A stretch of DNA of 62,342 nt from Microbulbifer okhotskensis (lineage in GTDB: Bacteria; Pseudomonadota; Gammaproteobacteria; Pseudomonadales; Cellvibrionaceae): contig NZ_JALBWM010000016.1 in NCBI RefSeq assembly GCF_023895975.1, positions 1-62,342 on the forward strand. Direction: 5' to 3'. Position numbers and translations under genes: made by a program. The notes below the pieces were generated by a model. The model searched no databases and was not told where the DNA came from. It saw only the letters and a list, made by a program, of their open reading frames with translations. Of this stretch, positions 9,490 through 18,146 are shown in pieces (positions within the stretch are counted from its first letter, which is position 1; the number at the start of each line of letters is the position of its first letter).

Positions 9490-11556
9490 ATGCTGATGGA
9501 TAAGATTATGGGTTTGGAATTGAAGATGCCTGATTTGGGCAACCTGAATGAAAGTGGTCACAAATTGGAATGTCGGGTGGCTTTGGTCAGCTCTGATAGC
9601 AAATTGGCCAATGAATGGATCAGTGCTCTCAATAGTACGGCTGCAGTGCACGACAATCCTTTTGGCCTCCAGTTTGAGGCGGTGGCACCGGCCGATGTCG
9701 AGCGATTGGCCCAGAGTGAGGATCACTTACAGGCAGTGATTGTAGATGGCGGTAGCGATGGCCAGGGCCTTGAAGCTGCTGATGATCTTGCTGACCGAAT
9801 TCATGCACTTCGTTCTCAACTCAATATTTTTTTAGTGGCTCACAGCGGCTTTGCCGGAGCAACGTCCCTTCCCGGTAAATCCGGCTCCAAATCCCTAGCG
9901 AACTTACGTCGTCGCTTTGACGAATTGTTTGATCGCCGCGAGGGCAATTTCAACCATATGTTCCGCTTGGTGCAGGCCTTTATTGCGCGGAGGGCATCAA
10001 CACCCTTTGCCGACACCTTGAAAGAGTATGTTTTTTCAGCCCGGGACGCCTGGCATACACCGGGGCATTCCGGTGGCGATGGTTTGCGCAACAGTCCGTG
10101 GGTGGGTGACTTCTACCGCTTTATGGGCGAGCATATTTTCAATACCGATTTATCGGTGTCGGTTCAGGTATTGGACAGTTTGCTGGAGCCACATTCCGTC
10201 ATTCAGGAGGCGCAGGATCTCGCTGCCCAGGCATTCGGTGCGCGACATACCTTTTTCCTGACCAATGGCACCTCGACGGCCAACAAAGTTGTCATCCAGC
10301 AGATCCTCGGGGGCGGTGGCAAAATTATTGTCGATCAAGCGTGTCACAAGTCAGTTCACCACGCTATTGTGATGAATCGGTGTGAGCCAGTTTATCTGAA
10401 GTCAGTGCTGCATCCTGAATTTGGTATTTACGGCCCCGTAAAACGCTCGGACATTGAGGCGGCACTGGATGAGCACGGCGATGCACGCCTGCTGGTAATC
10501 ACTTCTTGTACCTACGATGGCTTGCGTTACGACCTAAAGCCCATCATTGACTACGCCCATGAGCGAGGCGTTAAAGTACTGGTGGACGAAGCTTGGTTTG
10601 CTCATGGCTTCTTCCATCCTGAGCTACGCCCAACGGCATTGGAGTGCGGAGCCGATTATGTTACCCAGAGCACCCATAAAATGCTGTCGGCCTTCTCCCA
10701 GGCCAGTATGATTCATGTGCAGGATCCGGAGTTCGATGAATTTCGTTTCCGTGAAAACCTGAACATGCATGCTTCCACCAGCCCGCAGTACGCCATGATT
10801 GCCAGTCTCGATGTGGCGCGAAAGCAGATGGCCATGGAAGGTTATGGCCGTTTGAAGCAGTGCCTGAAAATGGTGGAAATCTTGCGGAAAGCGGTAAATG
10901 AGACCGGTGTTTTCCGTGCTCTCACCCGCGATGACCTGATTGCTGAACCCCTAGCCAGTGACAATATCCGTCTTGACCCCTCCAAGGTGACTATTGATAT
11001 TTCTCAGAGTGGTTATTCTGGCAACGAGATGCAGATTAAATTGTTTGATCAGTACGGCATTCAGGTGGAAAAGACCACCTACAATACCATCACTGTGTTG
11101 GTCACTCTAGGCAGTACAGAAAGTAAATTGTTACGCTTGATTCACGCGCTCAAACAATTGGCGGGCAATACTCATAAACGCATCCATGTAGGGTCGCCAC
11201 GACGCCTGCCAGAATTCACCCGTTTTACCTGCTTACCGGCAGATGCATACTTTGCGGATACGGAAGAGCTACCGTTAATGGACAATGGTATCGAGGCCGC
11301 TAAGCAGTTAACTGGGCGTACCAGCGCTGACGAAATTGTGCCTTATCCCCCTGGCATTCCTGTACTTGTACCAGGCCAGGAAATTTCTACTCAGATAGTG
11401 CAATTCTTGCAGCAGTTATTACAGGGGCAAAATACCACAGAAATTCACGGCCTGATTTTCCGGTCAGATGAACCGATGTTGAGGGTAGTAAGCGAAATTC
11501 CGGTCAATAAGGCGGAAAAAGGCTCTTCATCCGCTAAGAAAAAGGCTGGGAAATAG
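9490..11556 (+). CDS. Orn/Lys/Arg-type PLP-dependent decarboxylase
   Basis: The 688-aa protein belongs to the fold-I group III decarboxylases. An N-terminal response-regulator-like wing domain (to about residue 150) precedes the PLP domain, with TPGHSGGDG near residue 190, the LTNGTSTANK phosphate-binding region, VLVDEAWFAHGFF around residue 360-370 and the Schiff-base lysine K397 in STHKMLSAFSQ. The C-terminal part has the EKTTYNTITVLVTLG element of this family. These enzymes make diamines or agmatine from lysine, ornithine or arginine, often in acid resistance or polyamine synthesis. Which amino acid is used cannot be seen. An SDR gene follows 32 bases later. Confidence 0.9.
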   Translation: MLMDKIMGLELKMPDLGNLNESGHKLECRVALVSSDSKLANEWISALNSTAAVHDNPFGLQFEAVAPADVERLAQSEDHLQAVIVDGGSDGQGLEAADDLADRIHALRSQLNIFLVAHSGFAGATSLPGKSGSKSLANLRRRFDELFDRREGNFNHMFRLVQAFIARRASTPFADTLKEYVFSARDAWHTPGHSGGDGLRNSPWVGDFYRFMGEHIFNTDLSVSVQVLDSLLEPHSVIQEAQDLAAQAFGARHTFFLTNGTSTANKVVIQQILGGGGKIIVDQACHKSVHHAIVMNRCEPVYLKSVLHPEFGIYGPVKRSDIEAALDEHGDARLLVITSCTYDGLRYDLKPIIDYAHERGVKVLVDEAWFAHGFFHPELRPTALECGADYVTQSTHKMLSAFSQASMIHVQDPEFDEFRFRENLNMHASTSPQYAMIASLDVARKQMAMEGYGRLKQCLKMVEILRKAVNETGVFRALTRDDLIAEPLASDNIRLDPSKVTIDISQSGYSGNEMQIKLFDQYGIQVEKTTYNTITVLVTLGSTESKLLRLIHALKQLAGNTHKRIHVGSPRRLPEFTRFTCLPADAYFADTEELPLMDNGIEAAKQLTGRTSADEIVPYPPGIPVLVPGQEISTQIVQFLQQLLQGQNTTEIHGLIFRSDEPMLRVVSEIPVNKAEKGSSSAKKKAGK

Positions 11557-11588
11557 ACTAAATTTTACTCTCCGGCACGGAGGCCGGT

Positions 11589-12329
11589 ATGTTTGAAAAT
11601 CCGCAGACAGTTTTAATCGCCGGAGCTTCTGGCGGTCTCGCACAGGCTATAGGCGCAGAAATTGTTCGGCGCCACCCTCAGATTACTTTGATGACCTTGA
11701 GTCGTATTACCGTCGATATGATCCCGGGTCATACGGGGGAGCGTCATCACCTGTCAGTCTCTTTAGAGGAGGCTGAATCGATCGATATCATCGAAAATTT
11801 TATGGCAGAACACTCGGTCCCTCCGGACTGGGTGATTAATTGTTGTGGGATATTACACGATGATTTTCATGGTCCAGAGAAGTCGCTGTCGCAGTGTGAT
11901 GATCACTGGTTGATTCAGTCCATGCAAATTAATGTACTCTCTCATCTACATTTGGCACGGGCTCTCGATGGATTTCTGCAGCGTAGATTACCGGTATTAT
12001 GGGTTTCACTTTCGGCAAAGGTGGGTAGTATCGGTGATAATCAATTAGGTGGTTGGTATAGTTATCGTATCAGCAAGGCGGCACTAAATATGCTGGTTAA
12101 AAACCTGTCTATTGAATGGGCGCGTAAGCTAGAGGATAGCTGTGTTGTTGCGATTCATCCAGGAACAACAGATACTTCGCTTTCCAAGCCATTTCAATCA
12201 AACCTGCACCCCGATAAGCTTTATGCTCCAGAACTAAGTGCCAAGCGAATTGTTGATGTTCTTAGCCAATTAAGCACTGCAGAGACGGGGCAGTTGCTTT
12301 TTTGGGATGGTAGCCAGCTCCCCTGGTAA
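11589..12329 (+). CDS. SDR family NAD(P)-dependent oxidoreductase (C-factor-like)
   Basis: The 246-aa product is a classical short-chain dehydrogenase with the nucleotide-binding motif GASGGLAQAIG at residues 11-21, the structural NCCG (in place of NNAG) near residue 84, active serine in LWVSLSAK near residue 140 and the catalytic pair Y159/K163 in YRISK. It resembles the CsgA/C-factor-type SDRs found in many gammaproteobacteria; the substrate is unknown. Close spacing and a GGAGG before the ATG suggest it is co-transcribed with the decarboxylase. Confidence 0.87.
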   Translation: MFENPQTVLIAGASGGLAQAIGAEIVRRHPQITLMTLSRITVDMIPGHTGERHHLSVSLEEAESIDIIENFMAEHSVPPDWVINCCGILHDDFHGPEKSLSQCDDHWLIQSMQINVLSHLHLARALDGFLQRRLPVLWVSLSAKVGSIGDNQLGGWYSYRISKAALNMLVKNLSIEWARKLEDSCVVAIHPGTTDTSLSKPFQSNLHPDKLYAPELSAKRIVDVLSQLSTAETGQLLFWDGSQLPW

Positions 12330-12560
12330 ACATTCTAAGGATCCTTAGCACATATATTGCAATAAAGAGCTATGGACAAAAAACGTTGTTATCAGATGGG
12401 CGATTTCCATCCCCTTATCTTTTAGTCAATTATTGGTAGAGTCAAATTGATAGGGCTCGTAGCAGATTACTTTACTGTGAGCAAGCTGCTTAAGAACATT
12501 GACTCTATTTTTTCCGTGGTCACACGAACAGCTAAGGTTGTTTAAATTCTATTATTTAAT

Positions 12561-12585
12561 AAAACAACTCAGCGAGCACTGAGCT
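12561..12585 (-). terminator. Probable terminator of aidB
   Basis: Read on the minus strand, CTCAG and CTGAG form a 5-bp stem (two weaker outer pairs are possible) around a 6-base loop, followed by TTGTTTTATT. It lies 16 bases past the aidB stop codon. Confidence 0.5.
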
Positions 12586-12600
12586 ATTTTATCGGATATG

Positions 12601-14259
12601 TTATATCACGAGTGGGTTGGCGCGTTTCAGTAGTGTCTCTATGTCAATTCCTTTTGGTAGGCATCCAGTATTGTGTGCCCCAGTATTTTCCAGTCGTGAT
12701 TTTATAAAGGCATCGCAAACTGCTTCGTTATTATTTTGAAGCAGCAAGTGTATTTGCATTGTAATGGCCATTTGATCAACAATATACCGGGCTCGGTACT
12801 CAAACTGATTTAGATCCGAGAGTTCTTTTCGTAAATTGTCGACGGCCTTATCAAATCGGGTATCTATCCCACGACTTATCCCAAGCTCATCAAACCAATG
12901 GCTCACTGCGGCAGGTGTTTTCGTGATGGCCCGAAGTACATCCATGGCCTGTATATTGCCTGAGCCTTCCCAGATCGCATTAATGGGAGCATCGCGGTAA
13001 ATTCGTGCAGTAATGAAGTTCTCAATAGCGCCATTACCGCCCAAGCATTCCATCGCCTCGTATGCATGGTGAGGACTGCGTTTACATATCCAATACTTGC
13101 CAACAGCAGCTCCCAGCCGCAGCAGCATTTTTTCGTGCTCAATTTGTTCCTGATCCATTGCTCTGGCTATACGCATGGTGAGTGCGAGCGATCCTTCTAC
13201 CTCCAAATGCAGATCGGCAAGGACATTCTGCATTAGTGGATAATCGATCAATGTCTGTCCGAAGGCTTTCCTTTTGGAGGCGTTATAAATTGCCTGCACA
13301 ACAGCTTGACGTTGCCCCGCGGATGACCCAACCATGCAATCAAACCGGGTAATGGCAACCATCTTGATGATAGCGCTAACACCACGCCCTTCTTCTCCGA
13401 TCAGCCAGCCAAATGCACCGCGGATTTCCATTTCGGAAGATGCATTGGAGACATTGCCACACTTCACCTTTAGACGCTGAATTTCGAGTGGGTTTTTTGT
13501 ACCATCTGGTTTCCAGCGGGGGACAAGGAAACAAGAGAGGCCGCCGGGAGCTTGCGCCAGAATGAGAAACCCATCACACATGGGTGCGGACATAAACCAT
13601 TTGTGCCCTAACAACTCATAGATACCATCACTAATAGATACTGCAGTGGTGGTATTGGCTCTTACATCTGATCCGCCCTGTTTTTCAGTCATCCCCATAC
13701 CGATGGTGAGGGAGCTTTTCTCAAAATATGGGCGATTACTGCCGTCATATCCTCGGTTGGTAATTTTGGGAATCCACTCTTTTGCGATCTCTGGGTTTAA
13801 TTCAATGGAGGGAACGGAGGCGAATGTCATAGTGACTGGACACCCATGCCCAGTCTCCAGCTGGGAGTGCAAATAATTTTTCGCTGCCCGGGCCACATGT
13901 GCCCCAGGGCGAGGGTCGGTCCAAGGGGAGCTATGCAGACCTTCGGAAAGGGCCAGCTGCATTAATTGGTGATAGGAGGGATGGTAGCGAACCAGATCGA
14001 TACGGCGGCCTATACGGTCATGACTCTCAAAAATAGGTTTGAATTCATTGGCTGCATAGCCACGCTCTATCATCTCCGGCCGGCCACATACCTCTCCGTA
14101 GCGTTGTAGCTCATCTTCGGCCCAGTGTCCCCCATTGATATGTATATTTTCTTGTAAAGCCTGGTCAGCACCATAGAGGTTGTGTCCTGACAAGGGAAGC
14201 ACCTGATTGTTCATCTGATAAGACGAGCTGCCATTAAATACTGGGTGATCGTTGCTCAT
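12601..14259 (-). CDS. aidB: AidB-type acyl-CoA dehydrogenase family protein
   Basis: The 552-aa product has the acyl-CoA dehydrogenase fold in the AidB subgroup: the long N-terminal domain (GADQALQENI; RIDLVRYHPSYHQLM), the flavin-binding GMGMTEKQGGSDVR at about residues 187-200, GHKWFMSAPMCDGFLILAQAP, and AMECLGGNGAIENF near residue 405. E. coli AidB (541 aa) is induced during the adaptive response to alkylation and binds DNA. The length agrees. It is read leftward from a long AT-rich intergenic region shared with the curli regulator. No Ada-box or alkylation-repair neighbour is seen. Confidence 0.9.
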   Translation of the reverse strand: MSNDHPVFNGSSSYQMNNQVLPLSGHNLYGADQALQENIHINGGHWAEDELQRYGEVCGRPEMIERGYAANEFKPIFESHDRIGRRIDLVRYHPSYHQLMQLALSEGLHSSPWTDPRPGAHVARAAKNYLHSQLETGHGCPVTMTFASVPSIELNPEIAKEWIPKITNRGYDGSNRPYFEKSSLTIGMGMTEKQGGSDVRANTTTAVSISDGIYELLGHKWFMSAPMCDGFLILAQAPGGLSCFLVPRWKPDGTKNPLEIQRLKVKCGNVSNASSEMEIRGAFGWLIGEEGRGVSAIIKMVAITRFDCMVGSSAGQRQAVVQAIYNASKRKAFGQTLIDYPLMQNVLADLHLEVEGSLALTMRIARAMDQEQIEHEKMLLRLGAAVGKYWICKRSPHHAYEAMECLGGNGAIENFITARIYRDAPINAIWEGSGNIQAMDVLRAITKTPAAVSHWFDELGISRGIDTRFDKAVDNLRKELSDLNQFEYRARYIVDQMAITMQIHLLLQNNNEAVCDAFIKSRLENTGAHNTGCLPKGIDIETLLKRANPLVI

Positions 14260-14954
14260 AGCTTTGGTCCGAAGAGATACGTATACAATTTGTTCGACGC
14301 AATATTCAAACTTGAACGAATGTACTATTTGCCGTGTGGAAAATGGATCGCTGATAATATTTTAGAAGTATAAAACCAGATTATCTTGTTTACTATTTAG
14401 CCTATTTTTCTCTGTGTCGCAATTTTGTTGATTTTATTTTCAAGCATAAAGCCCGTGAATTTAACGGGAACAATATTCAAAGAAATATTGACTTAATTTT
14501 GCTGCAACTTATTTTTATTTGACTGGTATCGAATACCTTTTCATCAACATTCTTTTCGTGGGTGACAAGTACTCCATAATTTGTCGTGGAATTAATCAGA
14601 GGGGTGCTTTCCTACAGTAATTGATCGAATTATTTGCAACAATAGTGTGCGCCAGTACAAATTTTTTGATGTTGAGCGAATTATATTTTCACTTGAGAAT
14701 CTATACCAAAGCATGTATTTTTTTTGTTCGAATTTACCTGATGGTAATACCTTTGTATGGCTAGTTGGCATGAATGAACCAAGTTGGCACACTTAAGATT
14801 GAATTTTTGATATCTAGATCACTACTGGTTGCAGGACGAGGGTTGATCGAATAGATTTAGCTCACGGCGTAAGGTGAGCGCAGAAAATTGATAAGAAATT
14901 ATTAGCCCAGTGACATACTGGGTTACAAAAGGAACGCACATTGGGGGAACCCAG
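14260..14954. other. Long AT-rich intergenic region between aidB and curli regulator
   Basis: Almost 700 bases hold no supported gene. The region divides the leftward aidB from the rightward curli regulator and must carry both promoters. A hairpin with arms GCTCAC (14860-14865) and GTGAGC (14874-14879) lies about 75 bases ahead of the regulator start codon, and a small hairpin covers its ribosome binding site (listed separately). A 66-codon frame at 14592-14792 on the minus strand has no supporting signal. Confidence 0.6.
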
Positions 14955-14957
14955 ATG
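14942..14957 (+). promoter_or_regulatory. RBS hairpin with GGA loop before the curli regulator
   Basis: TGGG (14942-14945) pairs with CCCA (14950-14953) around the loop GGAA, and the ATG begins at 14955. The only Shine-Dalgarno-like purines of this start sit in this small stem-loop. A GGA in a hairpin loop over the ribosome binding site is the classical CsrA/RsmA target form. CsrA binding here is an inference. Confidence 0.45.
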
Positions 14958-15638
14958 AATTTGCATAAGGATTATGCACCACTAAAGGTTGTTAGCTCCG
15001 CATCAGAAAAAAAGGAGCTAACAGTTGCTTTATTGACCGCTAGTGTCAACCTGCAATCCTCTATTTTTGCAGGAAGAATTGAAGATGAGTTTAAAACCAG
15101 TTGCGCTATTTTACAGCGTTCGACACTACCATCTCTGAACGACATAAAAGCGGAGTACCTGCTTCTGGATTGTGCTGATGTTAATGCATCGGATCTGGAG
15201 AAATTGTTGAGAGGTATCCACTCTTCGTCCAGCTCTCCAGGTATTGTGTTAATTAATGTTGACAAGGCCGGTGATATTGATTTTGTTCTTCATTGGGAGA
15301 AGGTGCTTGGGTTGATTCCCTTTGAATGTGATGGAAAAGTCATTATGGGGAGGTTGGGCAGGATATTTTCTGGAGAATATTGGTTTCCTAGGGATGTTCT
15401 TCATAACTTTCTGAGGCAACACAGAAAGCCCAGGAAATGGTGTGATAAGGCTTCCAATTTGACGCAAAGAGAACGGCAAATATTGCAGCTAATCTGTGAT
15501 TGTAATACCAATGCAAATATCGCAGAGGCTCTTTGTGTAAGCGAGCATACGGTTAAAAGTCACCTGTATAAGATTTATCGAAAAATAGGTTGTAGAAACC
15601 GTTTGGAAGCCAGTAGCTGGGCCAGTCAAAATCTATAA
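14955..15638 (+). CDS. LuxR-family regulator of the curli cluster (CsgD-like)
   Basis: The ATG at 14955 gives 227 aa and is preferred over a GTG at 14910 because of the GGGGGAA upstream. The N-terminal 150 residues form a divergent receiver-like domain (LLDCADVNASDLEKLL; PGIVLINVDKAGD) without a clear phospho-acceptor set. The last 60 residues are a LuxR/FixJ helix-turn-helix: LTQRERQILQLICD, then NIAEALCVSEHTVKSHLYKIYRKIG. E. coli CsgD has the same layout and turns on csgBA. It is followed after 5 bases by csgE, so regulator and secretion genes are probably one transcript. Confidence 0.85.
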   Translation: MNLHKDYAPLKVVSSASEKKELTVALLTASVNLQSSIFAGRIEDEFKTSCAILQRSTLPSLNDIKAEYLLLDCADVNASDLEKLLRGIHSSSSSPGIVLINVDKAGDIDFVLHWEKVLGLIPFECDGKVIMGRLGRIFSGEYWFPRDVLHNFLRQHRKPRKWCDKASNLTQRERQILQLICDCNTNANIAEALCVSEHTVKSHLYKIYRKIGCRNRLEASSWASQNL

Positions 15639-15643
15639 AAATT

Positions 15644-16066
15644 ATGAATTCACAGTTTCTAAAATCGGCTGTTTTTACAGCCGTGTTGTCCTTTTTTTCT
15701 TGCAATTGCCTTGCTCAAGAGGAGGATGACGCGGAAGATTCTCTACTGACGGGGTTGGTAATTGACAACACGGTGAGTGGTATTGGTCATGAATTTGCCC
15801 GCTCTTTATCGATATATATATCGTCTAATTTCGGCAGTTTTGATTACAACCTCACCGTCCACGAGCGGCCCTCAGCCAGGTGGGGTAGTGTTGTTTGGGT
15901 AACCTATGATGCCAGCCAGGTTTTTAAAACCGTGATTTACCCAGGCCGCAGGAAATTTGGTGAAGTGGTCGAGCAGGCAGCCTCACAAATTAATAATAAT
16001 GTACGTCAGCAGCGGTTACAGGAGCTTTTTTCCCAGAATATTGATTTAGCGGGGGATGAGATATGA
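15644..16066 (+). CDS. csgE: Curli assembly chaperone CsgE
   Basis: The 140-aa product has an N-terminal signal peptide (about residues 1-24, ending in CLAQ) and the CsgE core: DNTVSGIGHEFARSL near residues 42-56, then TVHERPSARWGSVVWV, which is almost the family signature, and the DLAGDE end. In E. coli, periplasmic CsgE caps the CsgG pore and selects curli subunits for export. Its stop overlaps the csgF start by four bases (ATGA), which suggests coupled translation. Confidence 0.93.
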   Translation: MNSQFLKSAVFTAVLSFFSCNCLAQEEDDAEDSLLTGLVIDNTVSGIGHEFARSLSIYISSNFGSFDYNLTVHERPSARWGSVVWVTYDASQVFKTVIYPGRRKFGEVVEQAASQINNNVRQQRLQELFSQNIDLAGDEI

Positions 16067-16473
16067 TGAGATCGTCTTTTAGTTTGGTGTTTTTATTTTT
16101 TATTTTTTCTAGGGTTGCGGTGGCAACAGAGCTCGTATATACGCCGGTAAATCCATCTTTTGGAGGAAATCCACTAAATGGAAACTATTTGTTAAATAAT
16201 GCAAGCGCACAAAATAGCAAAAAGGATCCCGATTCAGGGAAGTCACCTTATTCAGATTCCTCGTCCCTAGATAGATTTACGGACACGCTTGAGTCTCGAT
16301 TACTTTCACAGCTGCTTACAGATGTAGGTAATGGCAACGATGGGACGCTGGTGACGGATGATTATATTGTAAATATCATCGACTTAGATGGCCAGTTGAC
16401 AATAACCATTACAGATGCAGTAACTGGTGAGATATCTGAGATTGTCGTAGTTGGACTCAATCCAAGCAACTAA
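16063..16473 (+). CDS. csgF: Curli assembly protein CsgF
   Basis: The 136-aa product has a hydrophobic signal peptide (about residues 1-22) and then the CsgF signature TELVYTPVNPSFGGNPLNGNYLLNNASAQN region near residues 23-52, of which the N-terminal part inserts in the CsgG barrel in known structures. The C-terminal half (SRLLSQLLTD; TDDYIVNIIDLDGQLTITI) also fits. CsgF anchors the nucleator at the cell surface. Translation may begin at the ATG at 16063 or the next ATG three bases on. Confidence 0.93.
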   Translation: MMRSSFSLVFLFFIFSRVAVATELVYTPVNPSFGGNPLNGNYLLNNASAQNSKKDPDSGKSPYSDSSSLDRFTDTLESRLLSQLLTDVGNGNDGTLVTDDYIVNIIDLDGQLTITITDAVTGEISEIVVVGLNPSN

Positions 16474-16513
16474 TTTTCTTGGATTAATGGCCGTGGTTTT
16501 TTAAGGTGGCGTG

Positions 16514-17365
16514 ATGTTATCTAGAATTTTTCTTATTGGTTTTATATTTTTCATTGGTGGTTGTGGTTCTTTCGAAAATGCTGGGGAAGCGCTGTTTGGG
16601 CCGGGGGAGCAGAAAGCCACTCTAACGGATCGGATGAGTACTTATGCTGATCTCGTAAGTTTGCCTTTGCCAAGAGGGAGAATAGTTGCTGCAGTATATG
16701 GGTTTAGTGACCAAACCGGACAATATAGGCCTGTGCCGTCCAGTTCATTTTCTACGGCTGTCACTCAGGGGGCTGCGGCGATGTTGGTTCAGGTGTTAAA
16801 TGAATCTGGATGGTTTGTCACTTTGGAGCGTGAGGGTCTACAAAATCTGTTGACCGAAAGAAAAATAATTAGGGCTGCGCTTAAAGAGCATGATGAAAAT
16901 ACCCCGGCCTTTGATTTACCGTCTCTTATGTCTGCGAACATTATGCTTGAGGGCGGAATTGTTGGATATGATACAAATATTAAAACGGGAGGTGCAGGAG
17001 CGCGATATTTTGGTATTGGCATTTCCGAACAGTACCGAGTTGATGAGGTGACTGTTAGCTTGCGTGCGGTAGATGTGCGTAGCGGAAGAGTTTTAAGTAG
17101 TGTCTTAACCAGTAAAAAAATATTGTCCAGGCAAGTGCAGGGTGATGTGTACACGTTTGTCGAGTACAAGCGATTGCTGGAGATAGAGGCTGGGATGACC
17201 ACTAATGATCCCACTCAGTTATGTGTCCTATCTGCTATCGAGTCAGCAGTTATTCACTTGATCTCTCAAGGTGTAAATTCCAATTTGTGGGCGCTAGAAG
17301 ATAGTAGCCAGTACCCTCTGTCGGTGCTCAGCGAATACGCCGGGACGCCAATTAAAATTCTTTGA
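16514..17365 (+). CDS. csgG: Curli secretion channel lipoprotein CsgG
   Basis: From ATG 16514 (AAGGTGG four bases upstream; a GTG just before is too close to it) the protein has 283 aa. A lipoprotein signal ends in FFIGGCGSF, giving the lipidated Cys near residue 18. The CsgG core follows: PLPRGRIVAAVYGFSDQTGQY, LNESGWFVTLEREGLQNLLTERKI and the long beta-rich segment GARYFGIGISEQYRVDEVTVSLR that forms the transmembrane hairpins. CsgG is the nonameric outer-membrane pore for curli subunits. The next gene starts 241 bases away, so csgBA may have its own promoter. Confidence 0.95.
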   Translation: MLSRIFLIGFIFFIGGCGSFENAGEALFGPGEQKATLTDRMSTYADLVSLPLPRGRIVAAVYGFSDQTGQYRPVPSSSFSTAVTQGAAAMLVQVLNESGWFVTLEREGLQNLLTERKIIRAALKEHDENTPAFDLPSLMSANIMLEGGIVGYDTNIKTGGAGARYFGIGISEQYRVDEVTVSLRAVDVRSGRVLSSVLTSKKILSRQVQGDVYTFVEYKRLLEIEAGMTTNDPTQLCVLSAIESAVIHLISQGVNSNLWALEDSSQYPLSVLSEYAGTPIKIL

Positions 17366-17456
17366 TTTACCTGTTTATTTTATTTGTATGTATCACGTGA
17401 CATACCGTGTAATTTAATCTTGTTTGTCGTTTTTTTCTTTCCTGCTTTTTATTGAA

Positions 17457-17474
17457 TTCGTAATTTAATACGAA
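17457..17474. promoter_or_regulatory. Dyad TTCGTA-N6-TACGAA upstream of csgB
   Basis: A perfect 6-bp inverted repeat with a 6-base AT spacer lies in the csgG-csgB gap, 132 bases before the csgB start codon. It has the size of an operator for a dimeric helix-turn-helix regulator. The LuxR-type regulator of the same cluster is a natural candidate, but nothing in the sequence proves it. Confidence 0.4.
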
Positions 17475-17606
17475 AGTTCTACGTTCTTCTTTTTGTTGGC
17501 CTTTGATTCTATTCTTTCTGCTGATTTAAGTGGTTTTGTTTTTTCTCTATAGTTGCTTTAGCTGGTTCATTGAGATGTTCATCTTTTCTTGATTGAGGAG
17601 TGGTTA

Positions 17607-18092
17607 GTGATTGCTATGGCTAAGCGGGTAACAATAGTGTTATTCCTTTTTTTAATTCTACCGCTTCCAATGGGTTGGGCTTCGGATCTAGATGATCATG
17701 ATGAATTATCATCAGGGCAGGGGACTTTGGATCTTCTCTTGATGAGACAGGATTCGGTTATCGGTAATTTGGCTCAAGTTTCACAGGTAGGAGACTATAA
17801 CGTCGCAGAAATCACACAGTCCGGTCTTTATAACCAGGCAGTGTTGATGCAGGAAGGTGATTCCAATACAGCTCTTGTACAGCAGGCCGGTGACTCAAAT
17901 TATGCAGCGATATCTCAATCGGGAGCATATAACCAGGCAACTGCGGTTCAAAATGGCGTAGATAATGTTGCATTGATTAATCAGGTTGGTTACGGGAACT
18001 CTGCAAATATTATTCAAAGTGGCAATGGATTGTTTGGTTATGTCGCGCAGTTCGGTGACGACCATGCGGTGCAACTGGTGCAGTACGATTGA
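17607..18092 (+). CDS. csgB: CsgB-like minor curlin (nucleator)
   Basis: GTG 17607 is chosen because GAGGAG lies six bases upstream; an ATG nine bases later would have none. The 161-aa product has a signal peptide ending in GWASDL and then about five imperfect curlin repeats of 22 residues with the pattern Q-x-G-x-x-N-x-A-x-x-x-Q (e.g. AQVSQVGDYNVAEITQSG, LVQQAGDSNYAAISQSG). The length equals E. coli CsgB (151 aa). It precedes the long major curlin, matching the csgBA order. Nucleator role is inferred from size and order. Confidence 0.85.
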   Translation: MIAMAKRVTIVLFLFLILPLPMGWASDLDDHDELSSGQGTLDLLLMRQDSVIGNLAQVSQVGDYNVAEITQSGLYNQAVLMQEGDSNTALVQQAGDSNYAAISQSGAYNQATAVQNGVDNVALINQVGYGNSANIIQSGNGLFGYVAQFGDDHAVQLVQYD

Positions 18093-18146
18093 GGCATTGC
18101 ACTATTTTACTTGTATTTAAAATTTTAGTCTGAGGGAGAACGTTAG

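Noticed and set aside
12335..12348. 14-bp palindrome CTAAGGATCCTTAG after the SDR gene
   Set aside because: It has no loop and no T-run, and short palindromes of this size occur by chance; no function can be argued.
14592..14792. A 66-codon minus-strand frame in the aidB-curli intergenic region
   Set aside because: AT-rich, no start signal, no similarity recognised; likely chance.
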